A stretch of DNA of 64,000 bases from Acidobacteriota bacterium (GCA_029569255.1 JAKQUO010000023.1:1-64000); one strand, 5' to 3'; shown: positions 40,720 through 51,980, counted from the first letter of the stretch. The notes: a model not told the origin generated them from the letters alone. A program made the numbers and translations.

Positions 40720-43701
40720 ATGATCGAAGCGCGCCGGCCCCGTTTCCCGCTGGCCGTCCTGGCCGCCCTCGTCATCGTCGCGGCCGTTTCCGCGGCCGTC
40801 ATCCTCGCCGCCGCCCCGCGGCCGGGCCCGCACGACGCCCGGCCGCGATCTCTGCCGCAAGCCCCGCCGCCGGCGCGCCTCGCCACGCAGGCCGCTCCGC
40901 CCGCGCCTCCCGCTCAAGCCGCCCCCGCGGCCAACCCCTACGCTCCCGACACGCCCGAGCCGGGCTCGGTCGAGGCCATCGCCAAGTTCACGACCGAGCC
41001 GCGCTTCGGCAACCCCTGGGTGGCCTATGTCCCGGATTCGGCCACCGTGGTCTCGCCGACGAAGCACCTCGGCCGCGTCGTCGGCGCGGCCGGCGAGCTC
41101 TCCTCGACCGCCCTTATCTACGGCTACTTCCGCAAGCTCGCCGAGACCTCGCCCCGCGTCCGCGTCGAGACGATCGGCCGGAGCGAGGAGGGCCGCGACA
41201 TCCTCCTCGTCGCCGTCGCCGACGAGGCCGGCATTCGCGACCTCGACCGGCTCAAGGCCGCGACGGCCGCGCTGGCCGACCCGCGCCGCACGTCCCCCGA
41301 GGCCGCCGAGGCCCTGATCGCCTCGGCCCGCCCGGTCTTCTATTTCAACGCCGCCCTGCACTCGACCGAGCTGGGCTCGGCCGAGATGGTCATGGAGCTG
41401 GCCCACCGCCTGGCCGTCTCCGACCAGCCGATGATCAAGCGCATCCGCGAGTCGGTCCTCGTCCTCATCAACCCCGTCTCCGAGCCCGACGGCCGCGACA
41501 AGCAGGTCGACTGGTTCTACCGCTACCTCAAGGGCAAGACCGACTACGAGCGCCTGCCTCCGGACTCGCCGCCCTACTGGGGCTTCTACGTCTTCCACGA
41601 CAACAACCGCGACGCCCACCAGATGGCCCTGCAGTCGTCCAAGGCCGTGGCCAAGATGTTCTTCGACTATCACCCCACGGTCGTCCACGACCTCCACGAG
41701 TCCATTCCGCTGCTCCAGACCTGGAACGGCACCGGGCCCTTCAACAAGAACATCGACCCGATCCTGCTCGGCGAGTGGTTCTCGATGTCGCTGGCCGAGG
41801 TCGGGGCGCTGACCGCGGCCGGCATGCCGGGCGTCTGGACCTGGGGCTTCAGCGACGGCTGGGGGCACGTCTTCCTCGATTCGATCGGCGTCAACCACAA
41901 CTCGATCGGCCGCGGCTACGAGACCTACGGCAACGGCACGGCCGAGACGGTCGAGCGCGTCATCCGGCCCGAAGAGGAGCGCTTCGTCGACCGGCCCGTG
42001 ACCAGCCAGGAGTGGTACCGGCCCCTGCCGCCGCCGCGCAAGTTCATGTGGTCGCTCCGCAACAACACGAACTACATGGAGAGCGCCTGCCTCGCCGCCC
42101 TCGACTACGCGGCCAAGAACGCCCGGGAGATGCTCCGCGACTTCTACCGCAAGGGCTACAATTCCTGGCGGAAGGGGGTCCAGGGCAAGCCCTACGCCTT
42201 CGCCGTCCCCGAGGACCAGGGCGACCGCAAGCGCGTCGCCGAGATGGTCGGCCTGCTCCTCGCCCAGGGCATCGAGGTCGGGCGGGCCGAGTCGGCCTTC
42301 AAGGTCGCCGAGGGCGAGTTCGCGGCCGGGACCTACGTCGTCCGGCTCGACCAGCCCTACCGCAACTACGCCGTCGACCTGCTCGCGCCGCAGGCCTTCC
42401 CGCCCGACGCGGCCCACGCGCCCTACGACGACGTCTCCTGGTCGCTGCCGGCCCACTTCGGGGTCGAGGCCAAGCGCGTCGACGACGCGGCCGTGAAGGA
42501 CGTCGCCCTGGCGCCGCTCGCCCCCGGCTTCGCCCCCTCTCCCGGCAAGGTCGACGGCGCCGGCCCGGTCTATCTCCTGCGCGACACGGGCCAGGAGAGC
42601 CTGCTGGCCCTCCGCGCCCGGCTGGGCCCGTTCCGCGTCGAGATCGCCGAGAAGCCGTTCCAGGCCGGCGGCAAGGACTACCCGGCCGGGTCGTGGATCA
42701 TCGCCGCGCGGAACGCCCAGAAGGGCCTGGCCGACGCCCTCGGCAAGGCCGCGGCCGAGCTGTCTCTCGACTTCGACAGCGCCGCCGCCGCGCCCGAGGT
42801 CGCCCGCCACGAGTCCAAGCTGCCGCGTATCGCCGTCTGGCACCTCTGGACCGACACCCAGGCCGTCGGCTGGATCCGCCTCGTCCTCGACCGTGAGAAG
42901 GTGCCCTACGCCTACATCCGCGACGAGGACATCCGGGCCGGGCGGCTCCGCGACAAGCACGACGTCATCGTCTTCGGCGACAGCTGGTCGAACCTCCAGG
43001 ACCAGATCCACGGCATCGACAAGAAGTGGGGGCCGCTCGCCTACGCCAAGTCGAAGGAGACGCCCAGCCTCGGCCTCCCCGACGCCTCGGCGGACATCAC
43101 CGGCGGCATCGGCTGGGCGGGGATGGCCAAGCTCGAGGAGTTCCTCGACGCGGGCGGCGTGCTGGTGACGCTCGGCAACGGCTCGGCGCTGCCGCTCGAG
43201 GGCGGCCTCGTCCGCGACGTCCGCCGCCGCGGCGGCCAATTCTTCACCCCGGGCTCGGAGCTCAGGGTCAAGTTCGTCCGGCCCGGCCACCCGCTGGCCT
43301 ACGGCATTTCGGAGACGGCCTCGGTCTTCCGGTCCATGCTGCCCGTTTACGACATCGACCGGGCCGAGCGCGGCAAGGTCGTCCTGCAGTGGGGGACCAA
43401 GCTCCGCAAGGAGGACCGCGAGGACGAGAGCCCGGAAGCCCTCGCGGCCCTGACGAAGGAGGAGAGAGAGGCCAGGGAGAAGGCCAAGAAGGACGAGCCC
43501 AAGATGCTCGTCAGCGGCGCCCTCAAGGGCGAGGACGACCTCGAGGGCCGTCCGGCCATCCTCGACCTCCCGAGGGGCCAGGGGCGGGTCGTCGCCTTCA
43601 ACTTCAACCCCATCCACCGCGACCTCAACCGCTCCGACCACCGCTTCCTTTGGAATGTCCTCCTCAATTGGAGCTATCTCAAAGACGTGAACAGACCTTA
43701 G
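40720..43701 (+). CDS. M14-family zinc carboxypeptidase, secreted or membrane-anchored
   Basis: This 993-residue protein has an N-terminal membrane or signal helix (about residues 9-32) and a proline/alanine-rich linker to residue 75. The M14 domain starts near 85 with TKHLGRVVGAAG; the Zn site is NAALHSTELGSAEM (His and Glu) and a later His lies in DYHPTVVHDLHES. YNSWRKG and GIEVGRAESAFKV follow. The last 400 residues include a class I glutamine-amidotransferase-like region (HDVIVFGDSW, GGIGWAGMAKLEEFLDAGG), as in related large M14 peptidases of Bacteroidota and Acidobacteriota. It probably digests peptides outside the cell. A strong ribosome-binding site AGGAGGT sets the start. Confidence 0.85.
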   Translation: MIEARRPRFPLAVLAALVIVAAVSAAVILAAAPRPGPHDARPRSLPQAPPPARLATQAAPPAPPAQAAPAANPYAPDTPEPGSVEAIAKFTTEPRFGNPWVAYVPDSATVVSPTKHLGRVVGAAGELSSTALIYGYFRKLAETSPRVRVETIGRSEEGRDILLVAVADEAGIRDLDRLKAATAALADPRRTSPEAAEALIASARPVFYFNAALHSTELGSAEMVMELAHRLAVSDQPMIKRIRESVLVLINPVSEPDGRDKQVDWFYRYLKGKTDYERLPPDSPPYWGFYVFHDNNRDAHQMALQSSKAVAKMFFDYHPTVVHDLHESIPLLQTWNGTGPFNKNIDPILLGEWFSMSLAEVGALTAAGMPGVWTWGFSDGWGHVFLDSIGVNHNSIGRGYETYGNGTAETVERVIRPEEERFVDRPVTSQEWYRPLPPPRKFMWSLRNNTNYMESACLAALDYAAKNAREMLRDFYRKGYNSWRKGVQGKPYAFAVPEDQGDRKRVAEMVGLLLAQGIEVGRAESAFKVAEGEFAAGTYVVRLDQPYRNYAVDLLAPQAFPPDAAHAPYDDVSWSLPAHFGVEAKRVDDAAVKDVALAPLAPGFAPSPGKVDGAGPVYLLRDTGQESLLALRARLGPFRVEIAEKPFQAGGKDYPAGSWIIAARNAQKGLADALGKAAAELSLDFDSAAAAPEVARHESKLPRIAVWHLWTDTQAVGWIRLVLDREKVPYAYIRDEDIRAGRLRDKHDVIVFGDSWSNLQDQIHGIDKKWGPLAYAKSKETPSLGLPDASADITGGIGWAGMAKLEEFLDAGGVLVTLGNGSALPLEGGLVRDVRRRGGQFFTPGSELRVKFVRPGHPLAYGISETASVFRSMLPVYDIDRAERGKVVLQWGTKLRKEDREDESPEALAALTKEEREAREKAKKDEPKMLVSGALKGEDDLEGRPAILDLPRGQGRVVAFNFNPIHRDLNRSDHRFLWNVLLNWSYLKDVNRP

Positions 43702-43838
43702 GTTTCCCGGTTTTCCCGGGCTCGAGATCGGACCCGCTCGGCGGCGCTTCACCCTTCTTGGCCGCGTGGCGGAAGCTGGCTCGCGATCTCCGCGAAACGA
43801 CCAGCGGCATCTCGGCCGAGGGGATGGGCCCGGCCCGC

Positions 43839-44348
43839 TCAGTTGAAGCGGATGACGAGAGGGAGGCCGACGCAGAAGGCGGTCAGGTCGGATTCGAGCG
43901 ATCGCCGGTTGCCGTTGAGGCCGGCCAGGCTGAGGGTCGCGCTGGCCCGGATGACGCCGACGTAGGGGAGGAGCTCGACGCCGTGAACGACCGGGATCTC
44001 CCGGTAGAGGCCGAAGCCCAGGGTCAGGGACCTCGACATCGGTTTCCAGACATAGGCCTTGTGCAGGGCCGAGAAGACGTCCCCGCTTCTGGGGCCGATG
44101 AAGAAGGACACGCAGACGGGCGGCGTCTCCGGATCGCTCTTCAGGCCCGGGTCGGGCAGGGCCAAGGGCCTCGCGTCGACCGGCGGGACGGGGCGGCACG
44201 GCAGCGCGAGGACCCGCGGCCTCGCCGGGAACGGCGCGACGGCGCTCCCGGCGAGCGAGAAGACCGCCGCGTCCTCCCGCTGCCCCGCCGCCAGGGCGCA
44301 GACCGAGACCGCTCCGAAAAGGGCCAGCGCCCGGACGGCTTTTCTCAT
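43839..44348 (-). CDS. Exported protein of unknown function
   Basis: This 169-residue protein has a signal peptide (about residues 1-21, ending ALAAG). The rest has short beta-like stretches (PVCVSFFIGPRSG, SLTLGFGLYREIPVVHGVELLPYVGVI, split here: SLTLGFGLYREI and VELLPYVGVIRAS). The pattern suggests a small beta-barrel or beta-sandwich at the outer membrane. I do not recognise a family. Start 44348 is chosen over 44387 because the signal then begins at the N-terminus. It is convergent with the M14 gene. Confidence 0.55.
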   Translation of the reverse strand: MRKAVRALALFGAVSVCALAAGQREDAAVFSLAGSAVAPFPARPRVLALPCRPVPPVDARPLALPDPGLKSDPETPPVCVSFFIGPRSGDVFSALHKAYVWKPMSRSLTLGFGLYREIPVVHGVELLPYVGVIRASATLSLAGLNGNRRSLESDLTAFCVGLPLVIRFN

Positions 44349-44448
44349 ATCGCGCGCTATTCTAGCGGGACGGCCGTCTCTTGGCAATCACCCGAAGGGG
44401 TGATGCGGGCGGCTAGCCCCCCGCGCCCCGCGAAGCCCCAAAAAGCCG

Positions 44449-44478
44449 TTTGGCCCTGGCCCGCTTTTGGCTTATAAT
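44449..44478 (+). promoter_or_regulatory. Promoter of the M3 peptidase gene
   Basis: TTTGGC at 44449-44454 and a perfect TATAAT at 44473-44478 are separated by 18 bases, 32 bases before the ATG, followed by CAGGAGGT. Confidence 0.65.
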
Positions 44479-44510
44479 CCCCATATTCTCCCCAGGAGGT
44501 TCGAGCCGTC

Positions 44511-46700
44511 ATGAAACAACACGCCGCGATCGCGATTTTCGCCGGCCTTGTCATCGTGGCCGGGCTTTCCCTGAGCTGCAAGGGCCCGGACGCCATGAAG
44601 GCGAAGGCCCGGGAGGAGGCCGCCGCGGCCGCCGCCGAGGCCGCCGCCTTGGCCAACCCCGACAACCCCTTCTTCCACCCCTACGGGACGCCCTTCGGCA
44701 TGCCGCCGTTCGACCGCATCAGGACGGGGCACTTCCTGCCGGCCATCGAGGAGGGCATCCGCCGCGAGCAGGCCGAGGTCGACGCCATCGTCGCCAACCC
44801 GGCCCGGCCGACCTTCGAGAACACGGTCGCCGCCCTCGACCACACCGGGATCTTCCTCTCCGACGTCAACTCCGTCTTCGGCACCCTCCAGGGGGCCCTG
44901 ACCGACAAGGACCTCCAGGCCCTGGCCCGCCAGACCGCCCCCATGCTGGCCGCCCACCGCGACAACATCGGCCTCAACCCGGAGCTTTTCGCCCGGGTCA
45001 AGGCCGTCTACGACAGGCGCGACAAGCTCGGCCTCGGCCGGGAGGAGCTCTTCCTGCTGGAGAACACCTACAAGGACTTCGTCCGCGGCGGCGCCCTGCT
45101 CGACGAGGCCGGCAAGGCCCGCCTGCGCGAGCTCAACCAGGCGCTGTCGCTCGAATCGGTCAAGTTCGGCGAGAACGTCCTGGCCGAGACCAACGCCTTC
45201 CGGCTCGTCATCGACAACAGGGCCGACCTGGCCGGCCTGCCGCCCTCGGTCGTGGCCATGGCCGCCGCGGCCGCCAAGGAGGCCGGGCTGGCCTCGGGCA
45301 AGTGGCTCTTCACCATCCAGGTCCCGAGCATGATCCCGTTCCTGACCTACTCGGAGCGCCGGCCCCTGCGCGAGAAGCTCCACCGGGCCTACTTCATGAA
45401 GGGCGACAACGACAACGCCAACGACAACAAGGACATCCTGAGGCGGATCGCCGCCCTGCGCCTGGAAAAGGCCAAGCTCCTCGGCTACCCGAGCCACGCC
45501 GCCTTCGTCCTCGAGCAGAACATGGCCAAGACGCCCGAGCGGATCAACGGGTTCCTCCTCCAGCTCTGGGAGCCGACCAACGCCAAGGCCAAGGAGGAGG
45601 CGGCCGCGCTCCAGGCCCTCATGGACCGCGACCCCAAGGCCGGCCGCGGGGCCAAGCTGGCCTCGTGGGACTGGTGGCACTACACCGAGAAGCTGCGCCA
45701 GGAGAAGTACGCCCTCGACGACTCGGCCCTGCGGCCGTACTTCATGCTCAACAACGTCCGGGACGGCATCTTCGAGCTGTGCGGCAGGCTCTACGGCCTG
45801 AAGTTCGTCGAGAGGCCCGACCTGCCGCGCTACCATCCCGACGTCCAGGCCTTCGAGGTCCTGGAGGCCGACGGCAGCCACCTCGGCGTCCTGACCATGG
45901 ACTTCCACCCCCGGGCGAGCAAGAGGAGCGGGGCCTGGTCGGGTTCGCTGCGGCGGGCCTACTACGAGAAGGGCGTGCGCGTCCCGCCCATCTCGACGAT
46001 CACCTGCAACTTCACGGCCCCGACGGCCGACGCCCCGGCGCTGCTGTCGATCGACGAGGTCGAGACCTTTTTCCACGAGTTCGGCCACTCGCTGGCGACG
46101 CTCTTCTCGCAGGGCCGCTACCGCGGCCGGACCGTGGCCCGCGACTCGGTCGAGCTGCCGTCGCAGATCATGGAGCACTGGGTCCTCGAGCCGGAGCTCC
46201 TGGCCGTCTACGCCAGGCACTACAAGACCGGCGAGCCCATCCCGGCCGAGCTGGTCGAGAAGCTCGAGCGGAGCGCGCTGTTCAACCAGGGCTTCATCAC
46301 CGAGGAGTACCTGGCCGCCTCGATCCTCGACATGGACTGGCACACGGCGCCCGACCCGGCGTCGGTCGACGTCAGGGAGTTCGAGAACGGGTCCATGGCC
46401 AGGATCGGCCTCATCCCGGAGATCGTGCCCCGCTACCGCTCGACCTACTTCAGCCACATCTTCAGCGGCGGCTACTCGGCCGGCTATTACGCCTACATCT
46501 GGTCCGAGGTGCTCGACTGCGACGCCTACGAGGCCTTCAAGGAAAAGGGCATCTTCGACAAGGCCACGGCCGAGTCGTTCCGCAAGAACGTCCTCGAGCC
46601 GTTCGGCATCGACGACATCGAGGCCCAGTACCGGCGGTTCCGCGGCGCCGACCCCAAGATCGACGGCCTGCTCAAGCACCGCGGCCTGACGATCAAATAA
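44511..46700 (+). CDS. M3-family peptidyl-dipeptidase lipoprotein (Dcp/OpdA-like)
   Basis: This 729-residue metallopeptidase has a lipoprotein signal (GLSLSCKG, Cys23) and an Ala/Glu-rich spacer. The M3 domain follows, with TFENTVAALDHTG, LGYPSHAAFVLEQNMAKTPE and the zinc site FFHEFGHSLATLFS (HExGH) near residue 525. Near the C-terminus IFSGGYSAGYYAYIWSEVLDCDAY is typical of Dcp. It cuts dipeptides from peptide C-termini, probably in the periplasm, feeding amino acid fermentation. The gene is monocistronic and followed by an inverted repeat. Confidence 0.93.
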   Translation: MKQHAAIAIFAGLVIVAGLSLSCKGPDAMKAKAREEAAAAAAEAAALANPDNPFFHPYGTPFGMPPFDRIRTGHFLPAIEEGIRREQAEVDAIVANPARPTFENTVAALDHTGIFLSDVNSVFGTLQGALTDKDLQALARQTAPMLAAHRDNIGLNPELFARVKAVYDRRDKLGLGREELFLLENTYKDFVRGGALLDEAGKARLRELNQALSLESVKFGENVLAETNAFRLVIDNRADLAGLPPSVVAMAAAAAKEAGLASGKWLFTIQVPSMIPFLTYSERRPLREKLHRAYFMKGDNDNANDNKDILRRIAALRLEKAKLLGYPSHAAFVLEQNMAKTPERINGFLLQLWEPTNAKAKEEAAALQALMDRDPKAGRGAKLASWDWWHYTEKLRQEKYALDDSALRPYFMLNNVRDGIFELCGRLYGLKFVERPDLPRYHPDVQAFEVLEADGSHLGVLTMDFHPRASKRSGAWSGSLRRAYYEKGVRVPPISTITCNFTAPTADAPALLSIDEVETFFHEFGHSLATLFSQGRYRGRTVARDSVELPSQIMEHWVLEPELLAVYARHYKTGEPIPAELVEKLERSALFNQGFITEEYLAASILDMDWHTAPDPASVDVREFENGSMARIGLIPEIVPRYRSTYFSHIFSGGYSAGYYAYIWSEVLDCDAYEAFKEKGIFDKATAESFRKNVLEPFGIDDIEAQYRRFRGADPKIDGLLKHRGLTIK

Positions 46701-46832
46701 GACGGGGTCAAACCTTTAAAAGTTTAAATTCTTGATTTTTTCGCTCGGGCCGCCGGCGCGACCGGGTTTGCGCGACCGGCTCGAACCGCTCCGGCTTCTG
46801 AAAAATTAAACTTTTAAAGGTTTGACCCCGTC
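46701..46832. repeat. Long inverted repeat, GGGGTCAAACC family, copy 2
   Basis: Left arm 46701-46730 starts GACGGGGTCAAACCTTTAAA and right arm 46804-46832 is its reverse complement except for one extra A in the left arm. The loop of 73 bases differs from that of copy 1 at 39859-39933. It separates the convergent M3 peptidase and metK genes and could end transcription from both sides. Confidence 0.88.
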
Positions 46833-46842
46833 TTAGACCGTC

Positions 46843-48000
<1,158 letters not shown>

Positions 48001-48030
48001 TTCGCGCCTCCCGCGCCGGAGTAGATTACG

Positions 48031-48059
48031 CATTATGGGCATGCTGAGGATTTTGTCAA
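48031..48059 (-). promoter_or_regulatory. Promoter of metK
   Basis: On the minus strand TTGACA (48054-48059) and ATAATG (48031-48036) are 17 bases apart, about 30 bases before the metK start. Confidence 0.7.
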
Positions 48060-48094
48060 TGGATGATGCCGATGGGCCGGCCCGGTCCTCCCGG

Positions 48095-48514
48095 CTACCG
48101 CCGGTCCTTGCCGGAAGCCTCCGGCTGATAAAGGATCTCCTCGACCTTGAGGACGCGCTTGCCGCTCGGGACGGCCCACTCGAAGACGTCGCCGGCCTTG
48201 TAGCCGAGCAGGCCCATGCCGATCGGGGCCAGGACCGACAGCCGGTTCTGGGTGATGTCCGCCTCGTGGGGGAAGACGAGGGTGTATTCCGTGACCTCGC
48301 CGGTCTGCATGTCGCGCATCCGGAACTTCGAGTTCATGGTCACGATGTCGGCCGGGATGTCCTTCGGGTCGACGATGACGGCCCGCTCCAGCTCCTTCTG
48401 GAGCGCCGCCAGGTGCTCCCGGTTGGGGCCGGTCTGGATGGCCGGGGACATCAGGATCTTGTCGAGCCGCTCCTTGTCGAAACTGGTGATGTAGATCTTG
48501 TGGGTTGAGTCCAT
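48095..48514 (-). CDS. Rnk/GreA-GreB-like factor
   Basis: This 139-residue protein has a short N-terminal coiled region ([21 protein letters not shown], split: [10 protein letters not shown]) and a C-terminal GreA/GreB domain: [50 protein letters not shown]. This is the layout of Rnk-type regulators that bind RNA polymerase but lack the long acidic GreA coiled coil. The start is chosen at 48514 because GGAGGGC precedes it; an upstream Met would add 28 residues. The role is probably in transcription. Confidence 0.85.
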   Translation of the reverse strand: MDSTHKIYITSFDKERLDKILMSPAIQTGPNREHLAALQKELERAVIVDPKDIPADIVTMNSKFRMRDMQTGEVTEYTLVFPHEADITQNRLSVLAPIGMGLLGYKAGDVFEWAVPSGKRVLKVEEILYQPEASGKDRR

Positions 48515-48740
48515 GATGCCCTCCGCTACCTTCCACACCTCTACGACTTCCCCCTGGAACCCGATCGGGGGATGGCTCATTGTAACACACCCGCCCAAAT
48601 AAAAGAATGCCGCCCGCGAGCCCGGCCGGAAGCTTCGAGCCTCGGGCCTCCCCGCGACCCGGGGCCGGGAGGGCTCATCCCCTCGAGCCCCCGCCTCGTC
48701 GGCCCCCGCCCCGTCGGCGAAACGGCGCCGCCGCCCCGGA

Positions 48741-48770
48741 TTGACTCGCCGGCCTGAATGGGGGTATCGT
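48741..48770 (+). promoter_or_regulatory. Promoter of the Ser/Thr kinase gene
   Basis: TTGACT at 48741-48746 and TATCGT at 48765-48770 are 18 bases apart, 26 bases before the TTG start. Confidence 0.5.
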
Positions 48771-48796
48771 TAGGGCGGTAAGAAAGGGGAAGCGTA

Positions 48797-51589
48797 TTGG
48801 AGTGCCCCAAGTGCCGCGCCCCGAATCCGGGCTCGTCCCGGTTCTGCGGCCTCTGCGCGACGCCCCTTCACGGCTCCGCCTCCGACGGCGCCCCCTCGGT
48901 CACCACGACCATGGACCCGCTGGGCCGCGGCCTGGCCCCCGGCACCGTCGTCGCCGGCAAGTACCGCCTCGTCGCCGAGATCGGCCGCGGCGGCATGGGC
49001 GTCGTCTACGAGGCCGACGACCTCACGCTCCGCCGGACCGTGGCCCTCAAGTTCCTGCCCCTCGAGTACACCGACGACGCCGAGGCCCGCGAGCGCTTCG
49101 TCCACGAGGCCCGGGCCGCCTCGGTCCTCGACAACCCGCACATCTGCGCCATCCACGAGATCGGCGAGGGCGCCGACGGGCGCATGTTCATCGCCATGGC
49201 CCTCTGCCGCGGCGAGAGCCTGCGGGCCAGGCTCAAGCGCGGCCCGCTCCCCGCCGCCGAGGCCCTGGCCCTGGCCGCCCAGGTCGCCGACGGCCTGGCC
49301 GCCGCCCACGCCGCCGGCATCGTCCACCGCGACGTCAAGCCCGGCAACATCCTGGTCTCGCCCGAGGGCGCCGCCCGGATCGCCGACTTCGGGCTGGCCA
49401 AGATCGCCGGCGAGGCCCGCCTGACCCGCGCCGGCCGGGCCGTCGGGACGGTCGCCTACATGTCGCCCGAGCAGCTGCGCGGCGAGGACGTCGACGCCCG
49501 CACCGACGTCTGGTCGCTCGGCGTCGTCCTCCGCGAGATGCTGACCGGCTCGCTCCCGTTCCACGGCGCGGACGAGCGCTCCCTGGCCTACGCCATCGTC
49601 AACAGCGAGCCCGGGCCCCTGGCGGCCCTGCCGCCCGGCGCGCCCGCCGGCTGCGGCCGCGTCCTCGAGAAGGCCCTGGCCAAGGACCCCGGCAAGCGCT
49701 TCTCGTCGGCCGCGGAGATGGCCGCGGCGATCGCCGCCGTGCGCGAGACCTCCGGCCTCTCCGGCGCCCATCGGCCCGGAACGGAAAGGCGGGGCCTCGG
49801 GCCCGCGCCCCGCCCGGCGCTTGTTCGCTTCGGCCTCCCGGCCCTCACGGCCGCGGCCGCGCTCTTCGCGGCGGCCGCCCTCGGCCTGCCGCACAAGATC
49901 GGGGCCCGCCTCGGCCTCGTCCCCGGCCCCGGCGAGGGCCGGCGGATCACGGTTTTCACGCCGGCGGTCCCGGCCGGCGATGCCGAGGACCGCTTCCTCT
50001 CCGCCGGGCTGGCCGAGCACCTCCGCCGCGGCCTCGACGCCATCGCCCGCCGGACCCGCTCCTGGGTCACGCCCGAGGAGCACATCGGCGCCTACGGCGT
50101 CCGCGAGGCGGCCGACGCCCGCGCGGTCCTCGGGTCGAACCGCGTCGTCACGGGGACGCTCAAGCGCGCCGGCGCGAACCTGACGGTGAGCCTCGAGGTC
50201 GTCGACCCGGCCCGCCTGGCCCGCCTGTCCTCCGTCCCGAAGTCCGACAGCCTGGCCAACATCGCGACGTGGCAGGAGGACCTCGTCCTCGAGACCGCCG
50301 CGGCGCTCGGCCTGCGCCTCGCGCCCGCCGACCGCGACGCCCTGGCCGCGGCCGGCACCACCGTGCCGAGCGCCTTCGACGCCTACCTCCGCGGGCTCGG
50401 CCGCCTGGAATCGCTCAACGCCGAGGTCGACGTCCCCGGGCCGGCCGCGGCGGCGGCCGCCGACGCGGCCGTCGCCGCCCTCGAGTCGGCGGTCCGGCTC
50501 GACCCGTCGTTCGTCGCGGCGGGCGTCGACCTGGCCGACGCCTGCCGCATGAAGTTCTCCGTGACCGGCGACCGCGCCTGGGCCGAGCGCGCCGAAGCCC
50601 AGGCCCGGGCCGTCCTCCGCTCGAACGACGGGTCGGCCTTCGGCCATCGCGTCCTGGCCGCCGCGCTCCGCCAGCTCGGCCGGGACGGCGAGGCGCTGGC
50701 CGAGCTCGAGCGGTCCCGCGGCCTCGACCCGCGCGCCTACGACACGCTCATCCGGCTCGGCACGCTCCACGAGCAGATGGGCCGGCCGGCCGAGGCCGAA
50801 GCGGCCTACCGCGAGGCCCTGCGGGCGCGGCCGGGCTATTGGGCGGGCCACGGCCACCTCGGGTACTTCTACGTCGTCCGCGGGGAGTACGGGAAGGCCC
50901 GGGACAGGTTCGAGGCCGCCTCCCGCCTCTGCCCCGGGAACCATTACGCCCTGAACAACCTCGGCGCCTGCCATTTCAAGCTCGGCGACTACGCCCGGGC
51001 CACGGCCGCCTTCGAGCGCTCCAACGCGGTCAAGAAGAACGCCGACGCCTGCTCGAACCTCGGCGTCCTCTACTACTACACGGGGCGCTTCGGCGACTCG
51101 GTCACAGCCAACGAGAACGCCATCGCCCTCGGCGGGACCGAGTACGGCTACATGGTCTGGGGCAATCTCGCCGACGCCTACCGCTTCACGCCGGGGTCCG
51201 AGGCCAGGGCGGCCGAGACCTACCGCAAGGCCGTCGCCCTCATCGAGAAGGAGCTGGCCGGCGCCCCCGGCGACGCCCGGATGCGCTCCAGCCGGGCCGT
51301 TTACCTGGCCAAGGCCGGCGACACCGCCCGGGCCGTCCCCGAGATCGAGAGAGCCCTCGAGGCGCTGCCCGACGACAGCGCGGTCGCCCTGAAGGCGGCC
51401 ATGGTCTTCGAGCTGGCCGGGGAACGCGGGCGGGCCCTGGCGGCGGTCCGGGACTTCGTGCGGCTCAAGGGGCCGATGGACGAGGTCGCCCGCGAGCCCT
51501 ACTTGGCCGGGCTGCGGCAGGACCCGGCGTACGCGGACATCATCGCGGGCATGGCCGGCGGGCGGGGCGAGGCCCGCGACCGCCGATAA
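48797..51589 (+). CDS. Zinc-ribbon Ser/Thr protein kinase with membrane helix and TPR repeats
   Basis: This 930-residue Hanks-type kinase starts at TTG after AAAGGGGA; translation from there adds a zinc ribbon CPKC...CGLC (residues 3-20). The kinase domain (about 50-310) has GRGGMGVVYEA, VALKFL, HRDVKPGNILV, DFGLAK and MSPEQLRGEDVDARTDVWSLG. A hydrophobic helix near 345-368 anchors it. The outer or C-terminal part holds a FlgO/adenylate-cyclase-like region (AGLAEHLRRGLDAI, VVTGTLKRAGANLTVSLEVVD) and about nine TPR units (to 910). It is the type common in Acidobacteriota. Its targets are unknown; the FHA protein at 3626-5305 could be a reader of such kinases. Confidence 0.88.
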   Translation: MECPKCRAPNPGSSRFCGLCATPLHGSASDGAPSVTTTMDPLGRGLAPGTVVAGKYRLVAEIGRGGMGVVYEADDLTLRRTVALKFLPLEYTDDAEARERFVHEARAASVLDNPHICAIHEIGEGADGRMFIAMALCRGESLRARLKRGPLPAAEALALAAQVADGLAAAHAAGIVHRDVKPGNILVSPEGAARIADFGLAKIAGEARLTRAGRAVGTVAYMSPEQLRGEDVDARTDVWSLGVVLREMLTGSLPFHGADERSLAYAIVNSEPGPLAALPPGAPAGCGRVLEKALAKDPGKRFSSAAEMAAAIAAVRETSGLSGAHRPGTERRGLGPAPRPALVRFGLPALTAAAALFAAAALGLPHKIGARLGLVPGPGEGRRITVFTPAVPAGDAEDRFLSAGLAEHLRRGLDAIARRTRSWVTPEEHIGAYGVREAADARAVLGSNRVVTGTLKRAGANLTVSLEVVDPARLARLSSVPKSDSLANIATWQEDLVLETAAALGLRLAPADRDALAAAGTTVPSAFDAYLRGLGRLESLNAEVDVPGPAAAAAADAAVAALESAVRLDPSFVAAGVDLADACRMKFSVTGDRAWAERAEAQARAVLRSNDGSAFGHRVLAAALRQLGRDGEALAELERSRGLDPRAYDTLIRLGTLHEQMGRPAEAEAAYREALRARPGYWAGHGHLGYFYVVRGEYGKARDRFEAASRLCPGNHYALNNLGACHFKLGDYARATAAFERSNAVKKNADACSNLGVLYYYTGRFGDSVTANENAIALGGTEYGYMVWGNLADAYRFTPGSEARAAETYRKAVALIEKELAGAPGDARMRSSRAVYLAKAGDTARAVPEIERALEALPDDSAVALKAAMVFELAGERGRALAAVRDFVRLKGPMDEVAREPYLAGLRQDPAYADIIAGMAGGRGEARDRR

Positions 51590-51613
51590 GAAACCCGATC
51601 CAAGGAGGGGGAC

Positions 51614-51934
51614 ATGGCGAGACACACGGTCACGATCGAGATCGACGGGAAGAAACTGAGCTACGACAAGCACTGCGTCCACGTCGATCAGGGGGACGAG
51701 ATCACCTGGAGGGTCAAGGACGCACGGCCCTTCGCGGTCATCGTCAAGGCCTTCGTGTCGCCGCTCGACTGGGGCCACGCGGTGAAGGAGAAGGACCGGA
51801 AGGGCGTCGTCGGCACCGTCCGCGCCGACGCCGCGCCCGGATTCTATCCTTACGGCGTCTGTATCGGCGACGGGTCCGGCCTCATCGTCGACGATCCCGA
51901 GATCATCGTCAAGCCGCCCAAGGACCGAAGATAG
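51614..51934 (+). CDS. Small cupredoxin-like protein of unknown function
   Basis: This 106-residue protein is rich in beta strands: HTVTIEIDGKKLSYDKHCVHVDQGDEITW, then ITWRVKDARPFAVIVK and PGFYPYGVCIGDGSGLIVDDPEIIVKP (quoted in overlapping parts). It looks like a cupredoxin-type sandwich, with Cys21 and Cys83 but no clear set of copper ligands. No signal peptide is visible. It lies 24 bases after the kinase gene with its own AAGGAGG, so it may be expressed with it. The function is unknown. Confidence 0.6.
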   Translation: MARHTVTIEIDGKKLSYDKHCVHVDQGDEITWRVKDARPFAVIVKAFVSPLDWGHAVKEKDRKGVVGTVRADAAPGFYPYGVCIGDGSGLIVDDPEIIVKPPKDRR

Positions 51935-51980
51935 GTCCGCGCCGCCTTCGCTTCCCGGCCCCGCCGCCGGAAGAGAGCGG

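Noticed and set aside
46701-46832. Simple rho-independent terminator
   Set aside because: The arms are long and shared with another locus and no T-run follows a GC-rich stem; it may still stop transcription but is better described as a repeat.
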